Positions 34,601 through 42,878 of a DNA stretch of 64,000 bases are shown here, one piece after another. The position numbers were made by a program, and so were the translations under genes. The DNA is from Geobacter sp. UBA5730 (GTDB lineage: Bacteria; Desulfobacterota; Desulfuromonadia; Geobacterales; Pseudopelobacteraceae): assembly GCA_002419465.1 (NCBI GenBank), contig DIGE01000014.1:124001-188000 (forward strand). Reading direction: 5' to 3'. The notes under the pieces are model-generated. The model saw only the letters and a program-made list of their open reading frames with translations. It was not told where the DNA came from and made no database searches. Every line of letters starts with the position of its first letter. Position 1 is the stretch's first letter.

Positions 34601-35038
34601 CTCAAAGGTGTTGCTGGCAACCTGTCAGCCTTGGGGCTGCAGCAGTCCGCCGCTCAGATGGAAGCAGCGCTCAAACAAAATGACCGTGCTGCCGCCAGCC
34701 GCCTGCTGGTGCCGTTTGAGCAGGCTCTGACCACGGTCTGCAGCGCATCTGCACTGTTAAGCGATCTCCAGGTAAAAGAGGAGACGGTTGCCGGCGAATC
34801 GAACCCTGCGGACAGTGTGTCCCAAATCCGCCTGTTGTCACTGCTGTTGCAATCCCACGATCTGCAGGCCGCACAAACCTTGCAGACGCTTCAGCACAAT
34901 GTGACAGACCAGGACAGCCTGGCCATTGTAGCCCGGTTGGGCGAAGCGATTGACCGCCTTGACTACCAGCAGGCCCTGCAATTGCTTGAGCAACTGGCAA
35001 CACGGCTCAACATTTCACTCGTAGAGGAGCTTTTGTGA
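31637..35038 (+). CDS. hybrid sensor histidine kinase with HAMP, two PAS, REC and Hpt domains
   Basis: The 1133-residue membrane kinase is a full phosphorelay in one chain. In order: TM helix (7-26), periplasmic domain, TM helix (about 158-178), HAMP (180-232), two PAS domains (245-480), coiled coil (480-520), HisKA with His540 (MSHEIRTPMNAILG), HATPase, receiver with Asp838 (AILMDIQMPVMDG) and Hpt with His987 (AHGLKGVAGN). The C-terminal ~100 residues are helical. Its final base pairs overlap the start of the diguanylate cyclase gene, which is likely its output partner. Confidence 0.93.
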   Translation: MSLRTQLILLVLVPLLCAGGALWGMVHTSQVARSVAKGTASNDTQARELKDFILFLQEPPAGSGKPAQYHFQATRNRIDTLTKPLPPLFNHPDEQQQLELLGTAPDKLGKLFEQARRAGGSTLSSRHAALLSQELKNLLQATEELSSFYGRTLQTAQQQNNRLNLLLLLVASGWPILNALLLYRTLAQPLTRLKEAVAAVTRGDFNQRLSTTAPGELGQLGTAFNKMVEARQRIKTSARESEERLQDVFDNLQMLTVSLDRNGAVSYCNDYLLQVTGRQRHEVIGKNWFDLFIPDPEPLKQLFNKMISSGAFTHHYENQILTREGKSRLVSWSNTINRDNTGAITGTTSIGGDITEQRAAEQDLARSQRTLRNLVDANPESLLLIDRTGVILSANRAFAQRLNKNVEQLAGTVIYDLLPPEQAAERRLWVDQVVSTGLPLVVNDTRGLWQFENHINPVSSADGEVESVSVLSIDITGKLRTENDLKKVNEELRQNNEELEQRVAARTQQLTSLNTDLIEAKEHAEAANRTKGEFLANMSHEIRTPMNAILGLTHLVLQTDLTTKQHEYLHIINSSARHLLGVINDILDFSKLEAGRLKIEQTAFSLGDVLDRVIGLVAVLARDKGLSLTPVINAGVPDNLLGDPLRLEQILINLLSNAIKFTEQGQVTLRISCSSETPSPGLTQLVFVVQDTGIGMDEQTMAQLYRPFTQADSSTTRTHGGSGLGLSICKRLVEMMGGKISAQSSPGNGSSFTFSASFGIGARQPRTVGKVARARTAHRHQSLRGCRLLVVEDQQINLQIVRELLETAGVMVETARNGAEAVAMVQGHGANIDAILMDIQMPVMDGYEATRLIRQLFPAEQLPIIAMTAHVFDEERERCRQAGMNGHLPKPLDVRALYDLLCEHIDAGADSQGRQPPLGDLSEQTPATLPDSLPGIDLDALLERLNHNIQLLVRLIRLFTHEHQGTAKEIGQLIREGDLAAAARLAHGLKGVAGNLSALGLQQSAAQMEAALKQNDRAAASRLLVPFEQALTTVCSASALLSDLQVKEETVAGESNPADSVSQIRLLSLLLQSHDLQAAQTLQTLQHNVTDQDSLAIVARLGEAIDRLDYQQALQLLEQLATRLNISLVEELL

Positions 35039-35970
35039 TTGCCACCACTGAAGTGCAATTGATGATTCTGCTGGTTGATGATGCCCCCACCAACATTCAG
35101 GTGCTCAACGAAGTACTCAGGGATAATTATCGCCTGTTTTTTGCCACCAGCGGCCGGGTTGCCCTGCGTTTGATTGCGGAGTCACCGCCGGACCTGATCA
35201 TCCTGGATGTGATCATGCCTGACATGGACGGCTATGAGGTCTGTAGAGCGCTCAAGGCCAACGCCCTGTTGCAGGATATCCCGATTATCTTCATTACCTC
35301 CATGCGGCAGCAGGAGGACGAGGTGATCGGCCTTGAGCTGGGAGCGGTGGATTACATCACCAAACCGTTCAATCCTGCCATTGTACGCCTGCGGGTACGC
35401 AACCAGATTGAACTGAAACGCCAGCGTGACCTGCTGGCACGCCTCTCAAACCTGGATGGCCTGACCGGCATCCCCAACCGTCGGGCACTTGACGCCAATC
35501 TCGATCGTGAATGGCGACGCTGCCAGCGTTCACACAAGCCGTTATCACTGATCATGTCCGATATCGACCATTTTAAGAACTACAATGACACCTATGGACA
35601 TCTGACCGGAGATGACTGCCTGAAAACCGTGAGTTCCACACTACAGAACATCCTTGAACGCCCCGGGGATCTGTTGGCTCGCTACGGCGGTGAGGAGTTC
35701 ATTGCGTTACTGCCAGAAACCGATGCTCACGGCGCCCAGCTGGTGGCTGGCAAGATGCTCCAGGCCATCACGAACCTTGCTCTGCCCCATGCCGGAATCC
35801 AGCCGCTCGAACAGGTCAGCATCAGCATCGGCGTGGCCACCATCCTCCCCAAACGCGCCGCCTCCAGCACCCGTTTGATGGAGGCGGCCGACCAGGCCCT
35901 GTACCAGTCCAAGCAAGCAGGACGCAACCGGATCAGCACCTGGATGGATACGGCCGCAACCGATGCCTAA
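35035..35970 (+). CDS. response regulator diguanylate cyclase (REC-GGDEF)
   Basis: The 311-residue protein has an N-terminal receiver with Asp58 (LDVIMPDMDGYE) and a GGDEF domain with active-site motif GGEEF (ARYGGEEFIALL, about residue 220). It makes the second messenger c-di-GMP when phosphorylated. The allosteric RxxD site is not obvious just before the GGEEF motif. The start is GTG 35035, overlapping the end of the hybrid kinase gene (GTGA), so the kinase Hpt domain is the probable phosphodonor. Confidence 0.94.
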   Translation: MIATTEVQLMILLVDDAPTNIQVLNEVLRDNYRLFFATSGRVALRLIAESPPDLIILDVIMPDMDGYEVCRALKANALLQDIPIIFITSMRQQEDEVIGLELGAVDYITKPFNPAIVRLRVRNQIELKRQRDLLARLSNLDGLTGIPNRRALDANLDREWRRCQRSHKPLSLIMSDIDHFKNYNDTYGHLTGDDCLKTVSSTLQNILERPGDLLARYGGEEFIALLPETDAHGAQLVAGKMLQAITNLALPHAGIQPLEQVSISIGVATILPKRAASSTRLMEAADQALYQSKQAGRNRISTWMDTAATDA

Positions 35971-36841
35971 AGAACTGCTCCACTGGTGGCTGGCTGCCGA
36001 GGCGGTGCGGCGTCTGCCCCTTGACCGTCCAGTCCGGCAACTACTTGAAGACCAGCAAGCAGCCTTCCTGACAGGGGCGGTAGTGCCGGACTCGTTGCTG
36101 CACCTGCTCCACAGTCCCTATAGTGAGACAGCCCGCCAACTGGCTGATACTTTTCATGACAGCAGCCGGCACTGTTATGCTCCGCTGCTCAACTTTCTGG
36201 ACAGGCAGCCGGACCTGTCTCCGGCAGATCAGGCCTGCCTGCTGGGCATTGCCACCCACATCGAAGTTGATAGTGTCTTTCATCCCTTTGTGTATGCCCA
36301 GGCAGGTCAAAACCAGGGTCGCCATTACCGGGTCGAAACCGACCTCGACCTCTGGCTGCTTCACCACGGGCAACGGCCGCCGGTGTTGACGCTGCAAGAT
36401 CTGATGACGGATGCATCGCATAACGCGGCCTGCAGGATGCTGGCCGGCATCTTTGATCCAGGCGGCCTGCTGCCCGCTCAGAGTATCGATGAAGCGCTCC
36501 AGCAGCATGCCCGACTACAGGCCCGCTACGGTTCCGCTGGCTGGCAACTGTTGGCCAGAATCCTGGGGTTTCTGCCCGGCACCCCCTTCCACCACTGGCA
36601 GCATCTTTTCTACCCTTCCAACTGGCAGGCCGGACGAGCTGTCCAATGGCCCCGGCACTGGCAGCACCCCGGCACCGGCAACCAGCGTGGCGACACCCCG
36701 GAAGGCCTGATGACCGAGGCGATCTCACGGATCACCACACTCCTGCGCAACGTTGATGATTGCGGGATGACCGTTGCGCTACGCAGACAGCCCGGTGAAA
36801 ACCTGCTCACCGGGCTGCCTCCCGTTGCTACACCTACCTAA
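35963..36841 (+). CDS. zinc-dependent phospholipase C family protein
   Basis: The 292-residue protein matches the PF00882 zinc-dependent phospholipase C family. It has KELLHWWLAAEAVRRL at the N-terminus, GAVVPDSL, FHDSSRHCYAPLL and GIATHIEVDSVFHPFVYAQ, where the histidines and aspartates would bind zinc. There is no signal peptide, so the substrate is probably not external. It overlaps the cyclase gene by eight bases and closes the operon. Confidence 0.85.
   Translation: MPKELLHWWLAAEAVRRLPLDRPVRQLLEDQQAAFLTGAVVPDSLLHLLHSPYSETARQLADTFHDSSRHCYAPLLNFLDRQPDLSPADQACLLGIATHIEVDSVFHPFVYAQAGQNQGRHYRVETDLDLWLLHHGQRPPVLTLQDLMTDASHNAACRMLAGIFDPGGLLPAQSIDEALQQHARLQARYGSAGWQLLARILGFLPGTPFHHWQHLFYPSNWQAGRAVQWPRHWQHPGTGNQRGDTPEGLMTEAISRITTLLRNVDDCGMTVALRRQPGENLLTGLPPVATPT
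36788..36817. terminator. strong hairpin inside the 3' end of the phospholipase gene
   Basis: CAGCCCGGTGA (36788-36798) and TCACCGGGCTG (36807-36817) form a perfect 11-base stem with an eight-base loop, 24 bases before the stop codon at 36841. It lies between converging operons and may end transcription or protect the transcript end. There is no T tract. Confidence 0.45.
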
Positions 36842-36846
36842 AATGT

Positions 36847-37608
36847 TTATCTATCTATTGCGACGCCATGTTCTGCCAACTGCTCATCCCGCAATACCGG
36901 TTGTTTCTGCAGCCGCTTGAAGTAAAAATTCTGGCCGTACAGCACCGCCACCGGATTGTGGCCGGTGACCCGATCCTTTACCACCAGGGTGGTGACCGGA
37001 GCCTTGGAATACTTGTTGATCAACATGTCGTGCCCCACGCACAGCCCCACGATGATATTCATGTCGGTGCCCAGCCGGTTGCAGATTTCGGCCTGGGCGA
37101 TCGGATTACAGGCCGGTTCAAAGGTGCCGGGGCGGATTTTATCCTCTTCCGTCAACCCCAGCTCCAGTTTGTCAATACTGCCGGCCTTGCAGCAGACACT
37201 GAACGGCTCAAACCCTTGGGCGGTCAGGATATCACACAGACGCCGGGTCTCATCCAGCAGCCCGATACAGGTCACGATCCCGATCTTGCGATAGCCCATC
37301 AACTTGGCGAAGGCAATGGTATCCTCCACCCGGGTCCAACGGGCATTGACCGCGTCGCTGCCCGGCACCGGCTGGTAGCACAACCCTTCGACCCTGGCCG
37401 CCACCAGGGCGATCCGGGCGTCCTCGCTATCGCCTCGATAGGTCTGAAACGCCTCATCAATCAACTCGCCGTAGTTGTTGGTTGGACAACTGCCTGGCCG
37501 TGGCGGAGCCGTGGCAGGGTCGCCACTCCAGCAGTTGGTAGTTCCCTTGGCTTGCCAGACGGCGCTGCAGTTGGCACATGACACCTTGGCTGACACGTCC
37601 TCGTTCAT
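36847..37608 (-). CDS. DUF1847 protein, putative metal-binding
   Basis: The 253-residue protein is rich in cysteine: VSCANCSAVW at the N-terminus, then NCWSG, SCPTNNY, TCIGLL, SVCCKAG, ACNP and GLCVGHD. These are the conserved positions of DUF1847, a family thought to bind metal or Fe-S. Function is unknown. Its ATG overlaps the stop of the YihY-kinase gene (ATGA), placing it last in the tpx operon. Confidence 0.87.
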   Translation of the reverse strand: MNEDVSAKVSCANCSAVWQAKGTTNCWSGDPATAPPRPGSCPTNNYGELIDEAFQTYRGDSEDARIALVAARVEGLCYQPVPGSDAVNARWTRVEDTIAFAKLMGYRKIGIVTCIGLLDETRRLCDILTAQGFEPFSVCCKAGSIDKLELGLTEEDKIRPGTFEPACNPIAQAEICNRLGTDMNIIVGLCVGHDMLINKYSKAPVTTLVVKDRVTGHNPVAVLYGQNFYFKRLQKQPVLRDEQLAEHGVAIDR

Positions 37609-40600
37609 TGGTCCCCTCCATAACGTAATAACAGTTCCCGCAGTTGGTCCACCGTAATAGGTTTGGCAAGATAGCCATCCATGCCAGCCTCCAGGAATCG
37701 ATCCTTGTCGCCGCTCATGGCATAGGCGGTCAGAGCGATGATCGGGATATGACGGCCGCTGTCCGCCTCGGCCTGCCGGATCTCGGCAGTAGCCTGTAGT
37801 CCATCCATTTCAGGCATCTGGATATCCATCAGGATCAGATCGAATGATTCTTCACGCCAGGCAGCCACCGCCTCACGTCCATTTTCCACAAAACGGGCGC
37901 GGTGACGCTCCATCCGCAGCAACGCCTCCATCATCTTGCGGTTCACCACCGCATCCTCGGCCACCAGGATGCGTAATGGCCGACAGATCTGGTCTTTGGT
38001 AATCTTCTTTTCAAGAGATTGTTGCGGCAGTTTACAACAGGTAAAACAGAGCACCGTGCAGGTAAAGGTGCTCCCCTGGCCGGGGCTGCTGGAAACCGTC
38101 AGGGTCCCGCCCATCATTTCAGCCAGCCTGCGGGAGATGGTCAACCCCAGGCCGGTGCCGCCAAACTTACGGGTGGTGGACAGGTCTTCCTGCACGAACG
38201 GGTTGAAGATCCGCTCGATATTCTCAGCGGTAATCCCTTTTCCCGAATCGATGACCTTTAACGCCAGTTCCACCTGACTATCCGCCAGCGTGCGGCCGGT
38301 TACCTCCAGCCGTACCGTTCCCTTTTCGGTGAACTTGATGGCATTACCCAGCAAATTGACCCCGATCTGCTGAATCCGGGCCGGGTCGCCGGACAGGGGG
38401 GTGGGCAGGGATGCTGCCAGGGATATCTCCAGGGATATGCCTTTTTCCTGGGCCAGCAGGCCGAACATCCGCTCCAGCTGGTTCACCACCAAACGCGGCT
38501 CAAACGGTACGGATACCAATGCCAGCTTGCCGGCCTCGATTTTGGACAGGTCCAGCACATCACTGATGATATCCAACAGGTTGTTGGCGGCCGCCATGGC
38601 ATCCTGGGCCAACTCCTTGAGCTCACCAGCCTCCACCCGCTCCACCAGCAGCGAGTTGATCCCGATCACTGCGTTAAGCGGAGTACGAATCTCGTGGCTC
38701 ATGTTCGCAAGGAACAAAGATTTGGCCTCATTGGCTGCCTCGGCCTGCTGCCGGGCCTTGTCAAGTTCCAGCCGGTTCTCAAGCAGGGCAGCTTCGGTCT
38801 CTTTGAGCACCGTGACGTCACTGCCAAAGCTGAGCATTTCCACTGCGGTCCCGTCATCACCATACAGCGGCCGGTTGTTCCAGGCGATCCAGACCAGTTC
38901 GCCACTTTTGCGGATATTCTGGTGCAGGCTTGTCCGGTACTGTTCGGCATGGGCAAAGATCTCGTCCAGCATCACCCGCAGGTCACGGCCATCCTGTTGC
39001 CGTGGCGGCACAATCGTGTCGCAGACGTGATGTCCAAACAGCTCTTCCGCTTCAAAGCCGAAAAAAAGCAGGCCGTAGTCATTGATAAAGGTGATGACCC
39101 CGTCCCGGTTCCAGCGCATGATAATACTGTCGGACTGTTGTACCAGTTCCCGGTACAGCTCTTCAGTCTTGCGCAGTTCCGTCGTACGCCTGGCCACCAG
39201 CCGCCGCAGCCCCAGATTCGAGCCTGCCAACAGCAGCATCACTGCACCAGCAACCCCAAGCCCGATCAACAGGTAACCCCAGTTAAAGCGGCCATCCAGC
39301 AGTTCACCGGACCAATGCCGCTCAATCAGCTTCAGTTCTTCTTCGGATATCCGGCTGAAGCCGTCATTCACCAATGCCAGCAGCTGATGGTCACCTTTTC
39401 TGACCGCCCGATGGAACTGGCCGGTATAGAGCGGCGGCGTCTTTTTAAAACGGTCAACAATGCCGTATTTGTGCAGAAAATAGAGCGCAGCCGGCTGATC
39501 CACCGAAAACACCGTCACTTTATGGTCCCTGGCCGCCTTGACAATGGCCTCGTAACTGGGATAGGTCTCCAGCGAGGTAATGCCCTGGTCTCTCAGGGAA
39601 CCGATGATGGCACCGCCCTCCTTGACCGCCACCGTGAACCCCTGTAGCGAGGAGGCATCCGTGATGCCGCCAATCTCGGCATCAAAAAAGATCGGTTGTT
39701 CGATTGTCTGATAGGGTGGCGTGAAATCGTATTTTTTGAGCCGCGCCTCGGTCTTGAAGAGGGTATCAATCACATCAAATTCACCGGCATCCATCCGGCG
39801 TTGCGCCTCAGCCCAGTCCAGGGCATACAGCTGCACCTTGACGCCGGTCTTCTGCTGCCACAATCGCCACTGGTCCACCAAAATCCCCTGCAGCTTGCCA
39901 TTCGGCGCCTGAAAACTGAACGGCGGGTAATTATTGTCCATTACCACCCGGATGGCGGCAGGGGCAGCCTGTAACGGACCAGCCACCGATAGAACCAGCA
40001 TGGCTGTGAGCAACAGGCACACCACAACCGACCCGGCGGTCCGCCGGCGTGGTCTGCGTATCCGTCGCAACGACAGAGGTCTGGTTTGAAATAACCGGTA
40101 TGGCCGGCGGGGGGGGAGGTACACCGGCGTGGTCTCCTGATGGGTCCGAACCAGTTCCAGGCCGAACAGGACAATCAGCCAGCTGGTATAGATCCAGACC
40201 AGAAAGATCGGTAAAGCCGCCAGGGCACCATAGATGGCGTTGTAGTTGGCCACCCCCACCTGAAAATGAAAGTAGCCCCACTGGGTCACCTGCCAGATTG
40301 TGCCGGCCACGACACCGCCCAGCACTGCTGAGCGGAACCGGACTCTGGCATTGGGAATATAGCTGTACAGAAAGGTCATGGCTACCCAGACACTGAGGTA
40401 GGGAACCAGACGAAACGGGAGCAGGATCGCCTCACCGAGCAGCGTATTCCGGACCAACCACTGCACCAGCCACTGGCTCTGCAGACTTGAGGTCATACTC
40501 ATGGCCACCATCAACAACAGCGGCCCCACCACCACCACACTCAGGTAGTCGCTGAAACGACGCTGCAACGAGCGCGTTTCCAGTACCCCCCAGATATTAT

Positions 40601-40982
40601 TGAAGGCGTCTTCAATGGTAGAGAGCAGGCTAACCACGGTTACCAGTAAAAACAGCAGCCCGACAACTCCCAACGACTTGACGTTGGTGTTGTTGACATA
40701 CCCGATGATCTGGCTGACCGTCTCCCGGGAGGACTCGCCAGCCACCTGCAACAGCAACGGTTCCAGGGCGTTCTGCACACCAAGACCTTTAAGCACCGAG
40801 AAGGCGATGGCCAGAAACGGGACCAGTGAAAGCAGCGTGGTGTAGGTGAGCGCCGAAGCCCGCAACGGGGCCTGATGGGTAACGAAAACCGTACCCAGGT
40901 TGTTCAGGAAACACAGCGCGCGCTTCAGCCAGAGCGGCAAACGGGTAAAAACAGGATGACGAATCACGGCATCAGATGACAT
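37605..40982 (-). CDS. YihY/BrkB membrane protein fused to a hybrid sensor histidine kinase
   Basis: The 1125-residue chain joins two normally separate proteins. Residues 20-285 are a complete YihY/BrkB domain with about six helices (APLRASALTYTTLLSLVPFLA). An Arg/Pro-rich linker (286-314) leads to what looks like a retained signal peptide (315-341, ending AGPLQAAPA). Then follow a family 3 solute-binding domain (343-560), TM helix (about 570-590), PAS (610-740), HisKA with His763 (SHEIRTPLNAV), HATPase and a receiver with Asp1053. The frame is open throughout. An in-frame loss of stop and start between adjacent genes is the likely origin. Confidence 0.9.
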   Translation of the reverse strand: MSSDAVIRHPVFTRLPLWLKRALCFLNNLGTVFVTHQAPLRASALTYTTLLSLVPFLAIAFSVLKGLGVQNALEPLLLQVAGESSRETVSQIIGYVNNTNVKSLGVVGLLFLLVTVVSLLSTIEDAFNNIWGVLETRSLQRRFSDYLSVVVVGPLLLMVAMSMTSSLQSQWLVQWLVRNTLLGEAILLPFRLVPYLSVWVAMTFLYSYIPNARVRFRSAVLGGVVAGTIWQVTQWGYFHFQVGVANYNAIYGALAALPIFLVWIYTSWLIVLFGLELVRTHQETTPVYLPPRRPYRLFQTRPLSLRRIRRPRRRTAGSVVVCLLLTAMLVLSVAGPLQAAPAAIRVVMDNNYPPFSFQAPNGKLQGILVDQWRLWQQKTGVKVQLYALDWAEAQRRMDAGEFDVIDTLFKTEARLKKYDFTPPYQTIEQPIFFDAEIGGITDASSLQGFTVAVKEGGAIIGSLRDQGITSLETYPSYEAIVKAARDHKVTVFSVDQPAALYFLHKYGIVDRFKKTPPLYTGQFHRAVRKGDHQLLALVNDGFSRISEEELKLIERHWSGELLDGRFNWGYLLIGLGVAGAVMLLLAGSNLGLRRLVARRTTELRKTEELYRELVQQSDSIIMRWNRDGVITFINDYGLLFFGFEAEELFGHHVCDTIVPPRQQDGRDLRVMLDEIFAHAEQYRTSLHQNIRKSGELVWIAWNNRPLYGDDGTAVEMLSFGSDVTVLKETEAALLENRLELDKARQQAEAANEAKSLFLANMSHEIRTPLNAVIGINSLLVERVEAGELKELAQDAMAAANNLLDIISDVLDLSKIEAGKLALVSVPFEPRLVVNQLERMFGLLAQEKGISLEISLAASLPTPLSGDPARIQQIGVNLLGNAIKFTEKGTVRLEVTGRTLADSQVELALKVIDSGKGITAENIERIFNPFVQEDLSTTRKFGGTGLGLTISRRLAEMMGGTLTVSSSPGQGSTFTCTVLCFTCCKLPQQSLEKKITKDQICRPLRILVAEDAVVNRKMMEALLRMERHRARFVENGREAVAAWREESFDLILMDIQMPEMDGLQATAEIRQAEADSGRHIPIIALTAYAMSGDKDRFLEAGMDGYLAKPITVDQLRELLLRYGGDQ

Positions 40983-40986
40983 GGCA

Positions 40987-41853
40987 TTATACTCCGGAAC
41001 TGTGATCGCTGCTGCAATCGCAGACCAGGCCCGGCAGGTTCAGGGGCGTGGGGACAATCTCCCGCAAAAAGGTCAGCAGGACCCGGTTAAAATCACCGGG
41101 CTGCTCCAGATTGGCCATGTGACCGGCACCGGGGATGATACAGAGCCGACAACCGGGGATACCGGCGGCAATCATCCGGGGATGTTCCAGAGGGCAGGCG
41201 CGATCCTGGTCAGCGCCGATGCTCAGGCATGGCACCGTGATCGCCTGCAGGAGCGGCGTGGCATCCCTGCGTTGTTTCATTGCCAGCAGTCCGGCTGCCA
41301 ACCCCTGACTGGCGGTTGCCACCATCCAGCCATAGACCTCTGCAGCCAGACGGGGGCGATCAACCACCGTATCCGGCGCAAACAACAGCTCCTGAAAACT
41401 GTCGGCCACCACCTGCGGACCAAACCTGATCACCTGATCAGCCAGCTGTTTCCGGCGGGCACGCCCCGCCTCATCATCAGCCACCGAGCGGGTGACGGCA
41501 AACACTGCAGCGGAAACCCGCTGCGGATAACGCTCCAACAGATTAAACAGCAGATAGCCGCCCATCGACATCCCCACCACCACAGCCTGATCGATACCCA
41601 GGTGGTCCAGCAACTCAAGCAGGTCATCGGCCAGCAGATCCATATCACAGGGGCCATCCGAAACATCGCTGCCGCCGAAACCGCGCAGGTCGGGGGCGAT
41701 CACCCGGTACCCGGCAGCCACCAGAATGGCCATCTGGGGCCGCCACATCTGGCGATTGAGCGGAAAACCGTGAACCAGCAGCACCGCCGGTCCGGCCCCC
41801 ACCTCGTCATAGGCCAGGCTGATGCCGTTCAGGAAGGCATTTTTGGCCACCAT
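40987..41853 (-). CDS. alpha/beta hydrolase
   Basis: The 288-residue protein has the alpha/beta hydrolase nucleophile elbow GMSMGG (about residue 105), an oxyanion region LLVHGFPLNRQMW and a C-terminal catalytic His in IPGAGHMANLEQP. It is similar to 3-oxoadipate enol-lactonase-type and esterase-type hydrolases, but the substrate cannot be assigned. It lies two bases after tpx and four bases before the YihY-kinase gene, so all three are cotranscribed. Confidence 0.9.
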   Translation of the reverse strand: MVAKNAFLNGISLAYDEVGAGPAVLLVHGFPLNRQMWRPQMAILVAAGYRVIAPDLRGFGGSDVSDGPCDMDLLADDLLELLDHLGIDQAVVVGMSMGGYLLFNLLERYPQRVSAAVFAVTRSVADDEAGRARRKQLADQVIRFGPQVVADSFQELLFAPDTVVDRPRLAAEVYGWMVATASQGLAAGLLAMKQRRDATPLLQAITVPCLSIGADQDRACPLEHPRMIAAGIPGCRLCIIPGAGHMANLEQPGDFNRVLLTFLREIVPTPLNLPGLVCDCSSDHSSGV

Positions 41854-41855
41854 CC

Positions 41856-42371
41856 CTACAGAAGTGCCTTGGCTGCGGCCAGCACGGCGGCATAGTCCGG
41901 CTCATGGGTCACTTCCGGCACCTGCTGAATGTAGCGAATGGTGTCCTGGGCATCAATCACAAAGATGCAACGGGCCAGCAGTTTCAGCTCCTTGATCAGC
42001 ACACCGTAGGCCTGTCCAAAGGAACGTTCCTGATAATCGGAAAGGGTCACCACCCGGTCGATACCGGCAGCCCCACACCAGCGTTTCTGGGCAAAGGGAA
42101 GATCAAGGCTGACCGTCAGCACCGCGACATTGTCGGGGAGAGCTGCCGCTTCCTGATTAAAGCGGCGGGTTTCGGTATCGCAGACCGGGGTGTCCAGCGA
42201 GGGCACCGCGCTGATGATCCGCACCTTACCGCTTGAGCTGGCCAGGGTAACCGGGGCCATACCGTTGTCCACCACCCGAAAATCAGGGGCTTTATCCCCC
42301 ACCTTGAGCCCAGCTCCCAGCAAGGTCATTGGGTTACCTTTGAAGGTGATAATACCGGTACGTTCCTGCAT
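41856..42371 (-). CDS. tpx: thiol peroxidase (atypical 2-Cys peroxiredoxin)
   Basis: The 171-residue Tpx reduces lipid and alkyl hydroperoxides with thioredoxin. The peroxidatic cysteine is in SLDTPVCDTETRRF and the resolving cysteine in QKRWCGAAG, the Tpx spacing. ATG 42371 follows AAGGAGG; an upstream in-frame start at 42512 would add 47 unlikely residues. It leads an operon with the alpha/beta hydrolase, the YihY-kinase fusion and DUF1847. A TTGACA lies upstream on the same strand near 42433. Confidence 0.94.
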   Translation of the reverse strand: MQERTGIITFKGNPMTLLGAGLKVGDKAPDFRVVDNGMAPVTLASSSGKVRIISAVPSLDTPVCDTETRRFNQEAAALPDNVAVLTVSLDLPFAQKRWCGAAGIDRVVTLSDYQERSFGQAYGVLIKELKLLARCIFVIDAQDTIRYIQQVPEVTHEPDYAAVLAAAKALL

Positions 42372-42545
42372 GACTGCCTCCTTGCGCCCTCGGCTTAGAT
42401 TTATTTTACAGCATACGGCAGAGCGTCGTGATGTCAAGGCGGAGGGCATTTCTGCCGTTTTTTGACCACTATCAAACCGTTGCCGCAAAAGATACGCTAC
42501 AGTGGTTGTCAACTACAGATCAACAAGGAAAAAGGAGTCTTCACC

Positions 42546-42878
42546 ATGCCAAACCAAAACGAATCGCTGATCGGTCACGCCCTCACCATCAACGATCTGG
42601 CAGCCTATCAGCCGGGCTCGGTGGTCAGCCGCACCCTGATTGACAAGCAGATCGGCACCCTGACCCTGTTTGCCTTTGACCAGGGGCAGGGACTCTCGGA
42701 GCATACCGCCCCCTACGATGCCTTTGTACAGGTGCTTGACGGCACTGCGACGATCACCATTGACGGTGCGGCGCAGCAGGTGACCACCGGCCAGATGATT
42801 ATCATGCCGGCCAACCGGCCCCACAGCCTGCGGGCTGATCTGCCATTCAAGATGCTGCTGGTGATGATCCGGGCCTAA
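42546..42878 (+). CDS. cupin-domain protein
   Basis: The 110-residue single-domain cupin has motif 1 around LSEHTAPYDAFVQVLDG and motif 2 at MPANRPHSL. Metal-site residues are partly kept (His in SEHTAP and the second His in RPHSL). Start ATG 42546 has AAGGAG nine bases upstream. The ends of this gene and the carbonic anhydrase gene overlap by four bases. The 174 bases between it and tpx hold both promoters; I see TTGACC at 42462-42467 but no matching -10. Function unknown. Confidence 0.85.
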   Translation: MPNQNESLIGHALTINDLAAYQPGSVVSRTLIDKQIGTLTLFAFDQGQGLSEHTAPYDAFVQVLDGTATITIDGAAQQVTTGQMIIMPANRPHSLRADLPFKMLLVMIRA

